Part shown: piece after piece, positions 26,687-36,008 of the stretch
Position numbering within the stretch: position 1 is the stretch's first letter
Layout of the letters: every line of letters begins with the position of its first letter
NCBI GenBank assembly: GCA_045592745.1
Contig: JAZNVH010000011.1
Span: 1-64,000, forward strand
Length of the DNA: 64,000 nucleotides
Origin: Aphodoplasma sp045592745
GTDB taxonomy: Bacteria > Bacillota > Clostridia > UBA1381 > UMGS1253
Direction of reading: 5' to 3'
Position numbers and translations under genes: made by a program
The notes under the pieces: generated by a model
Seen by the model: only the letters and a program-made list of their open reading frames with translations
Told to the model about the DNA's origin: nothing
Database searches by the model: none

Positions 26687-27782
26687 AGAAAAATGTACAG
26701 GATGCAGTGCATGTGCAACTGTGTGCCCGAACGCCTGTATCACAATGGCAGAAGATGAAATCGGACATTTTATACCTGTTATAGATGAAGAAAAGTGCAC
26801 AAATTGCGGTGCGTGTCAAAAGATGTGTCCAAACAATAAACAAATAGAAAGAAACGAGTCTGCTGCGGCTTATGCTGCGGCAAGTGCTGATGACAAGGAT
26901 TATCAGACAAGCAGCTCGGGTGGTGCGGCATCGGTCTTTTCGAGATATATTATTGAAAATGGCGGTGTGGTGTATGGCTGTACAGGAACAAAGGGCTATG
27001 ATATATGCCATATAAGAGTCGATAATATAGATGAGCTTGCAAAACTGAAGGGGTCAAAGTATGTTGAAAGCAGAATGGGCAACACTTTTGAGCTTATAAA
27101 AAATGATTTACAAGACGACAAAACAGTCTTGTTTATAGGAACGCCTTGTCAGTGCGCAGGTGCAAAGAGTCTTTTTTCAAAATATGATAACTTTTATGCG
27201 GTTGATTTAATCTGTCACGGTGTACCGCCTCAAAAGCTTCTAAAAGAGCATTTGTCAGGAAAAATAAAGCAAGAGCCTGATGAGATAAGATTCAGAGAAG
27301 GGGCAGATTTTTGTTTTAAGGCAATAAAAAATGGCAAGGTTATAAACCAATACAGTAATTTGTTTGATTTGTATTATATAGGTTTTTTCAAAAGCCTTTA
27401 CTATAGAAACTCCTGTTACAATTGTAGCTATGCCAACAGCAAAAGATGCTCTGACATAACGATAGGAGATTTTTGGGGGCTTGGAAAGAGTGAAATTGCT
27501 CAAAAGCATAAAAATGGTGTGTCAGTAATTTTGATAAATACAAAAAAAGGCGAGCAGCTTTTTGAAAACTGCCAAAATGAGTTTTTGTATGAACAGCGTG
27601 ATGTTGACGAAGCTGTGAATGGAAATGCTCAACTGAGGCGTCCAAGCTTTAAGCATAAAAACACGGAAAAGTTTCGAAGAATTTATCCAAAGCTCGGTTT
27701 TAAAAAAGCTGCGGGAAGATGTCTTATTATAAACAGAATAAAATATTTGATATTGGCAGTATATAACAAAGTCAGAAACTGA
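26670..27782 (+). CDS. FrhB-like iron-sulfur protein of polysaccharide loci
   Basis: A 370-residue protein with two N-terminal [4Fe-4S] motifs (CTGCSACATVCP and CTNCGACQKMCP) followed by the domain of coenzyme F420 hydrogenase beta subunit. It has GTPCQCAG, LICHGVPP and a Cys pair in SCYNCSYA before DITIGDFWGLGK. Proteins of this type are often encoded in surface polysaccharide clusters beside pyruvyltransferase-family genes in bacteria that do not use F420; a flavin-linked redox role on a sugar or lipid is likely but not proved. It overlaps the preceding gene by 17 nt and ends with TGA. Confidence 0.82.
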   Translation: MEICVKEKCTGCSACATVCPNACITMAEDEIGHFIPVIDEEKCTNCGACQKMCPNNKQIERNESAAAYAAASADDKDYQTSSSGGAASVFSRYIIENGGVVYGCTGTKGYDICHIRVDNIDELAKLKGSKYVESRMGNTFELIKNDLQDDKTVLFIGTPCQCAGAKSLFSKYDNFYAVDLICHGVPPQKLLKEHLSGKIKQEPDEIRFREGADFCFKAIKNGKVINQYSNLFDLYYIGFFKSLYYRNSCYNCSYANSKRCSDITIGDFWGLGKSEIAQKHKNGVSVILINTKKGEQLFENCQNEFLYEQRDVDEAVNGNAQLRRPSFKHKNTEKFRRIYPKLGFKKAAGRCLIINRIKYLILAVYNKVRN

Positions 27783-27792
27783 GGTTTTATAA

Positions 27793-28887
27793 ATGGCGTT
27801 AGCGATAACTTATTTATTATTTGTGTTTATTTGTTATCTTATGGATAATAACACAAACCAAAAATACAATTTAATACAGCGTGACAGAAAGCTATATTTG
27901 ACGTTTCATTTTTTGTTTATTATCTTTTTCACGCTTGTTTTTGCACTGCGGGCAGAGTCGGTAGGTTCTGATACACAGCGTTATGTTGTGGGATTTAAGA
28001 CATCGCCATATAGAACATACGAGAGCATATTTAATGCCGACGGAGAAAAAAAAGAGTATTTATATCTTGTGCTTACAAAGATTATAGCTACATATACAGA
28101 TAGCATTATTGTATTTTTCGGTGTTTACGGTGCGTTGTTTACTTTTTCTTATGGGAACATGGTCCATAAGCATTCGGATAATTATTTTGTAAGCTATATT
28201 ATGCTTGTTGCGATGTATTTTTCGTTTATTATATCAGGAATGCGTCAGCTTGCAGCGATGAGTATACTTTTGATGTCATACGGATTTATAGTAAGAAAGA
28301 AGCTTGTGCCATTTTTGTTATGCGTAGCGGTGGCGTACTATTTTCATAATTCAGCTATTATATTTTTGCTTGCATATCCTGTGGCGCATATGAAATGGGG
28401 CAAAGGACAGTTTGTTATTTTAGCGGTATGTATCATTATGGCGTATTTAATGCCGGGGGTAGCTACCAAGGTGGTTTTTGAGTGGCTTGCGTGGGACAGA
28501 TTTGAGACGTATGAAGCTCACAGCGCTACTTTGACGTCGAGTGGATTTATTATTAAAATAGCCATATTGGCATTTAATCTGTTTCACTACAAAGGAACGG
28601 TTGAAAAAAACAGTGAAAATCTTAAGTTTTATAACTTGTCAATATTTGGTACCTCGCTTCAGGCTTTTACTGTCGTAATGTCACAGGCGTTTAGAATGAG
28701 TATGTATTTTAGTATCTTTGATACTATTCTTACGGCAAATGTGCTTGCAGCTTTAAGAACTGATACAAATTTTAAAGCAAAGAATAAAGCTTTTGTATAT
28801 ATTGGCGTTATATCACTTTTGATAGTGTATTATTTGTTTATTTCAACGCCTGTTGATTATAAAATGAGTATATCTTTTTGGGAATAA
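27793..28887 (+). CDS. EpsG-like polysaccharide polymerase
   Basis: A 364-residue membrane protein with about ten hydrophobic segments and the EpsG family motif ALRAESVGSDTQRY near residue 55, followed by a periplasmic-type loop and SGMRQLAAMSIL. EpsG proteins are thought to act like Wzy polymerases and join repeat units outside the membrane. With the flippase at 33.3 kb it gives the locus a Wzx/Wzy-like export path. It is placed ten bases after the FrhB-like gene. Confidence 0.82.
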   Translation: MALAITYLLFVFICYLMDNNTNQKYNLIQRDRKLYLTFHFLFIIFFTLVFALRAESVGSDTQRYVVGFKTSPYRTYESIFNADGEKKEYLYLVLTKIIATYTDSIIVFFGVYGALFTFSYGNMVHKHSDNYFVSYIMLVAMYFSFIISGMRQLAAMSILLMSYGFIVRKKLVPFLLCVAVAYYFHNSAIIFLLAYPVAHMKWGKGQFVILAVCIIMAYLMPGVATKVVFEWLAWDRFETYEAHSATLTSSGFIIKIAILAFNLFHYKGTVEKNSENLKFYNLSIFGTSLQAFTVVMSQAFRMSMYFSIFDTILTANVLAALRTDTNFKAKNKAFVYIGVISLLIVYYLFISTPVDYKMSISFWE

Positions 28888-28904
28888 GGAGGCGATGTAT
28901 AGCA

Positions 28905-30038
28905 ATGAAGGCGGCAATGATTGCGGGAAGCGGCGGAAGCGGCGGCTATATGGCATATATAAAGGGCTTGCTCGGCGAAATGAGTGAGCACGATGTTGTT
29001 TTGTTTTGCACAAAAGAGCTTGAAGAAAAAGTTAAGGACAATTGTAAAAACGTGAAAATTTATACAACGCCGTATGCAAAAGAGCGGGGCATAGATATAT
29101 TTTTAAACAAACCTCTGTCAAAACAGATGATTGACGCTGTTAATGAATTTGAGCCGGATGTTGTGTTTTTTACACCAGGCTGGATACGAAAAGGGCTTGA
29201 GAAATATCCTAACATCATGGTTTTACATAATCAGCTGTATGTTGATGATAAGACGCTGTTTAAAACTATCAGCAAAAAAACCTTTTTAACTATGATGGGT
29301 TTTCGTCACAGTGTGCGCCGCTCGATGAAAAAAGCGGACGGGGTAATATTTTTAAGCGATAAGTCAAAATTATGTGCAGACAAAAACAATATTTCTTACA
29401 AAAAAGGGTGTGTTATTCCCTTCGGTTTACCAAGCGAGAGCTTTTGTGCTCCGGCTAAGAGAGCAGAAAGTACAGGCGAGATAAAGCTTTTATATGTATC
29501 TGCATTTTTTGAATATAAAAAGCATGATGGAGTATTTTATGCAATAAGCAATTTAAAGAAAAAAGGATATGATTTGAAGATTACACTGATTGGCAAGGGG
29601 CCGTCTTACAGAGAAGAATTTTTAAAAAATCTTTCAAAAGAACTTGACATAGAAGAAAATATTGAATTTACAGGGTGGAAAAATCACGATGAGGTGCTTT
29701 TGGCAATAGATGATACAGACATATTTGTATATCCAAGTTCGATTGAGTCAACGGGGCTTGGTGTTATGGAGGCGATGGCGAGGGGGGCGTGTATTGCAAG
29801 CTCGGACATGTCATGCATGAGCGAGGTTTTAGAGGATGCGGGCGTTTACTTTAACCCCGATGATTACAAACAGATAGAACAGACGCTTGAAAAGCTCATA
29901 AACGACAAAACCCTTAGAGAAATGCTTTCTCATAAAGCCTTTGAATACTCGAAAAAGTACTCGTGGGAAGTGGCAGCAAAAAAGCATTATGATTTCTTTG
30001 AATCTTTCGCACATCAGGGAAGGAGTTACAAAAAATGA
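28905..30038 (+). CDS. Family 4 glycosyltransferase
   Basis: A 377-residue GT-B enzyme. The N-terminus AGSGGSGGYMAYIKGLL gives the Gly-rich acceptor-side loop and the C-terminal domain has LYVSAFFEYKKHDG and YPSSIESTGLGVMEAMARG with the Glu that binds the nucleotide sugar. The ATG at 28905 follows AAGGAGG; an in-frame start at 28878 lies inside the upstream gene. It overlaps the next gene by 4 nt (ATGA). Confidence 0.88.
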   Translation: MKAAMIAGSGGSGGYMAYIKGLLGEMSEHDVVLFCTKELEEKVKDNCKNVKIYTTPYAKERGIDIFLNKPLSKQMIDAVNEFEPDVVFFTPGWIRKGLEKYPNIMVLHNQLYVDDKTLFKTISKKTFLTMMGFRHSVRRSMKKADGVIFLSDKSKLCADKNNISYKKGCVIPFGLPSESFCAPAKRAESTGEIKLLYVSAFFEYKKHDGVFYAISNLKKKGYDLKITLIGKGPSYREEFLKNLSKELDIEENIEFTGWKNHDEVLLAIDDTDIFVYPSSIESTGLGVMEAMARGACIASSDMSCMSEVLEDAGVYFNPDDYKQIEQTLEKLINDKTLREMLSHKAFEYSKKYSWEVAAKKHYDFFESFAHQGRSYKK

Positions 30039-31153
30039 GATATATAGCCCACTATGATACTAAACCTAACAGGAGAGGCATTAGCCTTGCGGCTGTTAAT
30101 AAAATTAATTATATTTGTGAGGCGCTTAATAAAAACGGAATAGATGTTGAGGTTGTCTCTGCCGGAATGGATGCGCAAGATGAGTTTTCAGCAGAAAGAG
30201 AAAAAATAAATTCAAAATTAGAAGTTAAATATTTTAAAACATGCAAAATTCGCAAGAATTTGATCAATAAAATATATCGTCTTCTAAGAAGAAATATAAT
30301 TCTTTTTTCCTATTTAATAAAAAACATAAAAAAAGATGAGCAAATAATAGTTTATCATTCTCTAGCATTAATGCGTTGCATATATTGGGCAAAAAAAATT
30401 AAAAAATTTAAGTTGATATTAGAAACTGAAGAGATATATAATGATGTATCTTCCAGATCTAAAATATCTCGCAGGTTTGAGGAAAAATTTATTTCCTGTG
30501 CGGACAAATATATTTTTTCAACAGAACTGCTTAATGCAAAAAATAATATGTTAAGTAAGCCTTATAGTGTAATTTATGGAACTTATCGCGTTGAACACGA
30601 CAGGGGGGTATCTTTTAACGACGATAAGATACACGTTGTATATGCAGGAACATTTGATCCAAGAAAAGGTGGAGTAACGGCAGCAGCAGCAGCGCAGTGG
30701 CTTCCTCAAAATTTTCATGTTCATATTTTAGGCTTTGGAAGTGAAAGAGAGATAGAAAATATCAAAAAAGTTGTTCGTGATACAAATGAAAAAGCTCAGG
30801 CAACCGTTACATATGATGGTTTACTTTCGGGAGAGGAATATCTGCAGTTTTTACAAAAGTGTCAAATAGGTCTTAGTACACAAAATCCGGATGCGGATTT
30901 TAATGCGACGTCATTTCCGTCAAAAATATTGTCATATATGTCAAATGGATTAAGGGTTGTTACGATTCGAATTCCTGCAATTGAGGGGGCTGCCGTAGGA
31001 CAAGAGTTGTATTATTATGACGTTCAGACGCCAAAGGAAATCGCGAAGGCAATTATGAGCATTGATTTGAATGACGGATATGATGGACGAGAAAAAATTG
31101 CGAAGCTTGATGAGGAGTTTACTAAGGATTTAAAAATTTTATTGCAAAAATAG
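30035..31153 (+). CDS. GT-B glycosyltransferase, family 4-like
   Basis: A 372-residue protein. The C-terminal half has VYAGTFDPRKGG and the donor-site region GLSTQNPDADFNATSFPSK followed by SYMSNGL, which fits GT-B enzymes of the GT4 type though the EX7E motif is degenerate. The N-terminal half is Lys/Ile/Asn-rich and less conserved. Base composition is visibly more AT-rich than that of the capE-capG end of the locus. The stop codon is TAG. It overlaps the previous gene by 4 nt. Confidence 0.75.
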   Translation: MRYIAHYDTKPNRRGISLAAVNKINYICEALNKNGIDVEVVSAGMDAQDEFSAEREKINSKLEVKYFKTCKIRKNLINKIYRLLRRNIILFSYLIKNIKKDEQIIVYHSLALMRCIYWAKKIKKFKLILETEEIYNDVSSRSKISRRFEEKFISCADKYIFSTELLNAKNNMLSKPYSVIYGTYRVEHDRGVSFNDDKIHVVYAGTFDPRKGGVTAAAAAQWLPQNFHVHILGFGSEREIENIKKVVRDTNEKAQATVTYDGLLSGEEYLQFLQKCQIGLSTQNPDADFNATSFPSKILSYMSNGLRVVTIRIPAIEGAAVGQELYYYDVQTPKEIAKAIMSIDLNDGYDGREKIAKLDEEFTKDLKILLQK

Positions 31154-31186
31154 GAAAATATTAAAAATTGAAGGAGGTTGAAAAAT

Positions 31187-32191
31187 ATGCCTCAGATTAG
31201 CGTTATTGTTCCAGTTTATAATGTGGAAAAATATCTAAGTAGATGCATAGACAGCATATTGAATCAAACATTTTCTGATTTTGAGCTGATACTTGTTGAT
31301 GATGGCTCGCCTGACCAAAGCGGAAAAATATGTGATGAATATGCACTTAAAGATAGCAGAGTGAAAGTAATACATAAAAAAAATGGCGGTGTAAGTGCGG
31401 CAAGAAACACGGGCATTGATGAAGCTGTCGGAGAATATATAATGTTCGTTGACAGCGATGACTATATTGATGAAAATATGCTCTCGGATATGATGATCCA
31501 TAATGGCGTCGATGCAATTTTTTGCGGATTCACATATGTCGATAAGATGGGGAATAAAATAAAAAAATGTAGCGTAAAAGATTTTTGCGCAATAGAAAAG
31601 CCGCTTTTCATAGAGAAACATTATATGAAGTGCAAAAAAAATTATATTATTAGTGGTCCATGCAACAAAATATTCAAGACGGAAGTCATAAAGAGAAACA
31701 ATGTAAAATTTGATGAAACGATTTCGATATGTGAAGACGGGTCCTTTGTAATGAATGCCTTGCAATATTGTAAAACATTTTCGAATATAGGCGCGTCATA
31801 TTATAACTATGTTCAATATGGAGAAAATACGTTGATGCACAAATATAATGCAAATGCGATTGAGAGTGCGGAAATATTATACAGTGCACATATTAATTTT
31901 TTTAGAGGAGATAAGAACGAGGATGTGTTAAAGTTGGAGTTGAACAAAGATAGCTTGACGCTTTTCATGAACTTTTTTTCCCAAATATACTCTCGTTCCC
32001 AAATGAGTAATAAAGACAAATATATTGCTGCAAAAGCAGCGTTTAAAAACAAAACTTTTAAAGAGTTATTAAACAGTAGCGGTAAAAAAACATTAAAAAT
32101 GATATTGATGAAAGTAGCAGCAAAAAGCAAGTGGGTTTTTCCTGTTCATGCGTTGTGTAGTTTATATTGGGCAAGAAAGTTAAAGGGGTGA
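31187..32191 (+). CDS. Family 2 glycosyltransferase
   Basis: A 334-residue GT-A enzyme with ISVIVPVYNVEKYLSRCIDS, LVDDGSPDQSG, GGVSAARNTGID and MFVDSDDYID, a full set of GT2 motifs. The ATG at 31187 follows GGAGG by nine bases. The C-terminal part ends in a basic amphipathic stretch. It is AT-rich like its neighbours. It is followed after four bases by the third pyruvyltransferase-family gene. Confidence 0.9.
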   Translation: MPQISVIVPVYNVEKYLSRCIDSILNQTFSDFELILVDDGSPDQSGKICDEYALKDSRVKVIHKKNGGVSAARNTGIDEAVGEYIMFVDSDDYIDENMLSDMMIHNGVDAIFCGFTYVDKMGNKIKKCSVKDFCAIEKPLFIEKHYMKCKKNYIISGPCNKIFKTEVIKRNNVKFDETISICEDGSFVMNALQYCKTFSNIGASYYNYVQYGENTLMHKYNANAIESAEILYSAHINFFRGDKNEDVLKLELNKDSLTLFMNFFSQIYSRSQMSNKDKYIAAKAAFKNKTFKELLNSSGKKTLKMILMKVAAKSKWVFPVHALCSLYWARKLKG

Positions 32192-32195
32192 AACG

Positions 32196-33350
32196 ATGAA
32201 AAAAATAGGAATTGTTTCATTGTATTATAAAAATAGAAATTACGGCGGACTGTTGCAGGCATATGCACTAACCAAATTTATTTCAAAAACTGGATACGAT
32301 GTTGAGCAACTGTGCTGGGAGTTTTTTGCGCCAAAATTTGTTGCAGAAAAAAGAATATTTAAATTAAAAAAAATATTTAGATATATAAAAACTATTATCA
32401 ATATTTATTTTATGAAGTGGTGTCACTTTTATTATGACAAAAAATTTGCTTTGAGGAATTGCGCGTTTGAAGAATTCCAAAATAAAATTTCACATTCGAA
32501 GAAGATATATAATAAAAATAATGTTGCAGATGTTTCAAATGACTATGATGCAATTATAATTGGAAGTGATCAGGTTTGGAATATAAGCTGGTATAATGAT
32601 GAGTATTTTTTAAATGATGTTTCGTCATCTGTGTACAAGTTTTCGTATGCGGCAAGTATGCCTGATATCAATATAACAGAAGAACAAAAGGAAATGGTTC
32701 GCGCCAGTTTGAAAAATTTTTCGGATATTTCTGTAAGAGAGCAATCAACGGCAGATTTTTTATCAGAGTTGATAGGGGAAAATATAAAATGTGTTGTTGA
32801 TCCTACGATGCTATTGGAGCGTGAAGATTGGGATAACATAAGCAGCGAACGGTTGATTAAAGAGAAGTATATTTTCTGCTATTTTCTTGGTAAGGACAGA
32901 AATATCAGGAAGCAAGCTAAAATTTTTGCAAAAAAAGTAGGATTAAAAATTGTGACGTTGCCACATGTGGGTGGAATTAATCGTGAGGACATGACTTTTG
33001 GAGATTACAAGTTATTTGATATAGGTCCGCAAGATTTTGTAGCACTGATTAAACATTCAGAATATGTTCTGACAGATAGTTTTCACGCAGCAGTTTTTTC
33101 GAATATATACGAAACAAAATACTTTGTTTTTGATAGAAAAGGCATAAGCATGAACGAAAGAATTATTACTTTGCTGAATATGTTTAATTCAAGGGAAAGG
33201 TTTTTAAAGCCCGATGCAAAAAAAATGTATGAAATGAAAGATATTCCTGTGACGGATAATATCGACAAATATAAAATTGTGCGCGATGACTCTATTAAGT
33301 TTTTGCTTGGCAATTTGGGAAAATGGGAGAAAGTGACAAATGGCAATTAA
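32196..33350 (+). CDS. Polysaccharide pyruvyltransferase family protein
   Basis: A 384-residue third member of the family in this locus, more diverged than the two at 24.5-26.7 kb. It shows NYGGLLQAYAL, IIGSDQVWN, VVDPTMLLE and a changed C-terminal motif TDSFHAAVFSNIY, where the usual Gly after His is Ala. Its end overlaps the flippase start by 11 nt. The changed motif may mean a different acceptor or loss of activity. Confidence 0.8.
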   Translation: MKKIGIVSLYYKNRNYGGLLQAYALTKFISKTGYDVEQLCWEFFAPKFVAEKRIFKLKKIFRYIKTIINIYFMKWCHFYYDKKFALRNCAFEEFQNKISHSKKIYNKNNVADVSNDYDAIIIGSDQVWNISWYNDEYFLNDVSSSVYKFSYAASMPDINITEEQKEMVRASLKNFSDISVREQSTADFLSELIGENIKCVVDPTMLLEREDWDNISSERLIKEKYIFCYFLGKDRNIRKQAKIFAKKVGLKIVTLPHVGGINREDMTFGDYKLFDIGPQDFVALIKHSEYVLTDSFHAAVFSNIYETKYFVFDRKGISMNERIITLLNMFNSRERFLKPDAKKMYEMKDIPVTDNIDKYKIVRDDSIKFLLGNLGKWEKVTNGN

Positions 33351-34866
33351 CCAATTAAAATCAGGAGTCATAATATCATATGCGACGCAGGCAGTTCACA
33401 TTTTAAGCGGCATAATATATACCCCTGTAATGCTGAGACTTTTGGGGCAAAGTGAATATGGGCTTTATCAGCTGGTTGGCTCTGTAATATCTTATTTAAG
33501 TCTTTTAACATTTGGTTTTGGTGCAAGCTATGTAAGATTTTATTCAAGGTATAAAGTTAATAATGATGAAACAGGTATAGCCAAGTTAAATGGCATGTTT
33601 TTTGTGATTTTTTCTGTCATAACCTTGATATGTTTGATATGTGGTGCATTTTTAACCTTTAACGTTAAAAATATTTTTGGAAATGGCTTAACAATTGCCG
33701 AGCTTGAAAAATCCAAAATTTTGATGGCAATGATGGCTTTTAATATGGCGGTTGTTTTGCTTGGAAATGTTTTCACCAATATCATAACTGCTAACGAAAG
33801 ATTTTTCTTTCCAAGAGTCTTGACTTTGCTGACTGCCCTGCTTGATCCAATTCTTACACTTCCAGTATTGTTTTTTGGTTTTGGTTCGGTTGGATTGGTA
33901 TGCATAAAGACATTGTTGACAGTAGCGGTATTTATTATGAATGTTGTTTTCTGTTTGAGAAAATTAGAGACAAAATTTTCTTTTCAGAGTTTTGATTTCT
34001 CGCTATTAAAGGAAATGTCTGTATTTACTGCTATTATATTTATAAATTTGATTGTGGATCAGATCAATTGGAGTGTGGACAAATTTTTGCTTGGGAGAAT
34101 AATAGGCACAACCGCTGTTGCATTGTATGGAGTGGCAGGCAATCTTAATACTATGTACATGAGCTTTTCAACCGCGGTGATGAGTGTTTTTGTTCCAAAA
34201 GTAAATATGCTTGTTGCCAAAGAAAAAGATAATAAAGATCTGACATATCTTTTTACAAGAGTAGGACGAATTCAGTTTATTATTATAGGATTAATACTAT
34301 CAGGTTATGTATTGTTTGGCCGTGAATTTATAGCTGTATGGGCAGGCAACGGTTATGAAGAGTCATATATTATAGGCTTGTTTTTGATGATTCCGATTAC
34401 TATCCCTCTCATACAAAATCTTGGGGTAGAAATACAAAGGGCAAAAAACAAACACCAAGTGCGTTCGGTAGTATATTTATTTGTTGCGCTGTCAAATATT
34501 TTTCTTAGCATCTTTTGTATAAAAAAATGGGGTGCTTCTGGTGCAGCTGTAGGTACAATGATATCACTTTTATTGGGCAACGGATTGTTTATGAATGTAT
34601 ACTACCACAAAAAAATTGGCCTTGATATAATTTATTTCTGGAAACAAATTGCAAGGGTTATGCCTGCGCTCTCAATTACGGTTGTATTAGGAATTGCCAT
34701 AAAGGCATTTATCGGCTGTAATAGCATTATACAGCTTGGGGTAAATATAGTTTTGTATTCTGTCATTTATATTGTGTCGTTTTGGTTTATGGGTATGAAT
34801 AAAGAGGAGAAAGCGCTTATAGAAGGACCGCTTAATTCGATAGGAGCAAAAATATGCAAAAGATAA
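33340..34866 (+). CDS. Oligosaccharide flippase (Wzx-like, MOP superfamily)
   Basis: A 508-residue membrane protein with about 14 hydrophobic segments and the RfbX/polysaccharide-transport features: IIYTPVMLRLLGQSEYGLY at the start and DKFLLGRIIGTTAVALYGVA in the middle. It would turn lipid-linked repeat units to the outer face for the EpsG-like polymerase. It overlaps the preceding gene by 11 nt and the following iron-sulfur protein gene by 13 nt, so translation is coupled. Confidence 0.9.
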   Translation: MAINQLKSGVIISYATQAVHILSGIIYTPVMLRLLGQSEYGLYQLVGSVISYLSLLTFGFGASYVRFYSRYKVNNDETGIAKLNGMFFVIFSVITLICLICGAFLTFNVKNIFGNGLTIAELEKSKILMAMMAFNMAVVLLGNVFTNIITANERFFFPRVLTLLTALLDPILTLPVLFFGFGSVGLVCIKTLLTVAVFIMNVVFCLRKLETKFSFQSFDFSLLKEMSVFTAIIFINLIVDQINWSVDKFLLGRIIGTTAVALYGVAGNLNTMYMSFSTAVMSVFVPKVNMLVAKEKDNKDLTYLFTRVGRIQFIIIGLILSGYVLFGREFIAVWAGNGYEESYIIGLFLMIPITIPLIQNLGVEIQRAKNKHQVRSVVYLFVALSNIFLSIFCIKKWGASGAAVGTMISLLLGNGLFMNVYYHKKIGLDIIYFWKQIARVMPALSITVVLGIAIKAFIGCNSIIQLGVNIVLYSVIYIVSFWFMGMNKEEKALIEGPLNSIGAKICKR

Positions 34867-36008
34867 CACAGTTAAAAAATTGCAGTGGCTGTCATGCGTG
34901 CTATAATGCATGTCCAGTAGGGTGCATTAGTATGGAGTATGACGGCGAAGGATTTTTATATCCAAAGATAGACAAAGAAAAATGCATTAACTGCGGCAAA
35001 TGTGAAAAGGTATGCCCTGTTATAAACGAGTATAAAGATGGCAAAAAAGGCACAGCATATGCGTGTATAAACAAGGATGAGTCTGTTCGCGAAAAAAGCT
35101 CGTCAGGTGGGGTTTTCACTTTGATTGCTGAGTATGTACTTGATAATGGCGGTGTTGTGTTTGGTGCGGCATTTGATGAAGAGTTTAATGTGGTGCACAC
35201 AAAGGTTGACAACAAAGAAGATTTGGACAAGTTAAGAGGTTCAAAATATGTTCAAAGCAGTATTGGCAGCGCGTTTAAACAGGCAAAAGATTGTCTTGAA
35301 GAAGGCAGATTGGTGCTATTTACGGCAACGCCTTGTCAGATAAGTGGTTTAAAAGCATTTTTGGGGTGTGAGTATGACAATCTTATAACGCAGGATATAA
35401 TTTGTCATGGCGTACCTTCTCCAAAGGTGTGGCAAAAATACATAGCTTTTCGGGAGAAAAGTGCCGGGGCGAAAACCCGGAGAATATTTTTCAGACATAA
35501 AAGATATGGCTGGAAAATATTCTCCGTATTATTTGAATTTTCAAATAATACGGAGTATATAAAAATCCTTTATGATGATTTTTACATAAGGGGATTTTTA
35601 GCCAATCTGTACCTTAGACCATCATGCTATGATTGTCATTCAAAATCTGTCTTTCGCCAAAGCGATATAACCTTAGCAGATTTTTGGGGAATAGAAAATG
35701 TTATGAGTCAAATGGATGATAACAAGGGCACGTCGCTTGTGCTTGTAAATTCGTCCAAAGGCAAACAAGTTTTTGAAAAAATATTTGAGAAGATGAATTA
35801 TAAGATGGTTGATATTGATGAGGCTTTAAAATACAATTCTTCGGCATATAAAAGTGTAGATATGCCGAAAAAGCGAAGTGTGTTTATGAAACTTATAGAT
35901 AAATATGAGTTTGATGTACTTATAAAAAAATGTATACCATCAAGGCCTTTTCGAAAGGTTTTTCGCAAGATAAAAAACATAGTTAAAAGGATGTGTTCAC
36001 ATGTTTAA
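34854..36008 (+). CDS. FrhB-like iron-sulfur protein of polysaccharide loci
   Basis: A 384-residue paralogue of the protein at 26.7 kb. It has two [4Fe-4S] motifs (CSGCHACYNACP and CINCGKCEKVCP), TATPCQISG, IICHGVPSP and the Cys pair in SCYDCHSK before DITLADFWGIE. A redox role on a polymer precursor or lipid carrier is inferred from its constant company with glycan genes. It overlaps the flippase and capE genes, indicating tight coupling. Confidence 0.82.
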   Translation: MQKITQLKNCSGCHACYNACPVGCISMEYDGEGFLYPKIDKEKCINCGKCEKVCPVINEYKDGKKGTAYACINKDESVREKSSSGGVFTLIAEYVLDNGGVVFGAAFDEEFNVVHTKVDNKEDLDKLRGSKYVQSSIGSAFKQAKDCLEEGRLVLFTATPCQISGLKAFLGCEYDNLITQDIICHGVPSPKVWQKYIAFREKSAGAKTRRIFFRHKRYGWKIFSVLFEFSNNTEYIKILYDDFYIRGFLANLYLRPSCYDCHSKSVFRQSDITLADFWGIENVMSQMDDNKGTSLVLVNSSKGKQVFEKIFEKMNYKMVDIDEALKYNSSAYKSVDMPKKRSVFMKLIDKYEFDVLIKKCIPSRPFRKVFRKIKNIVKRMCSHV

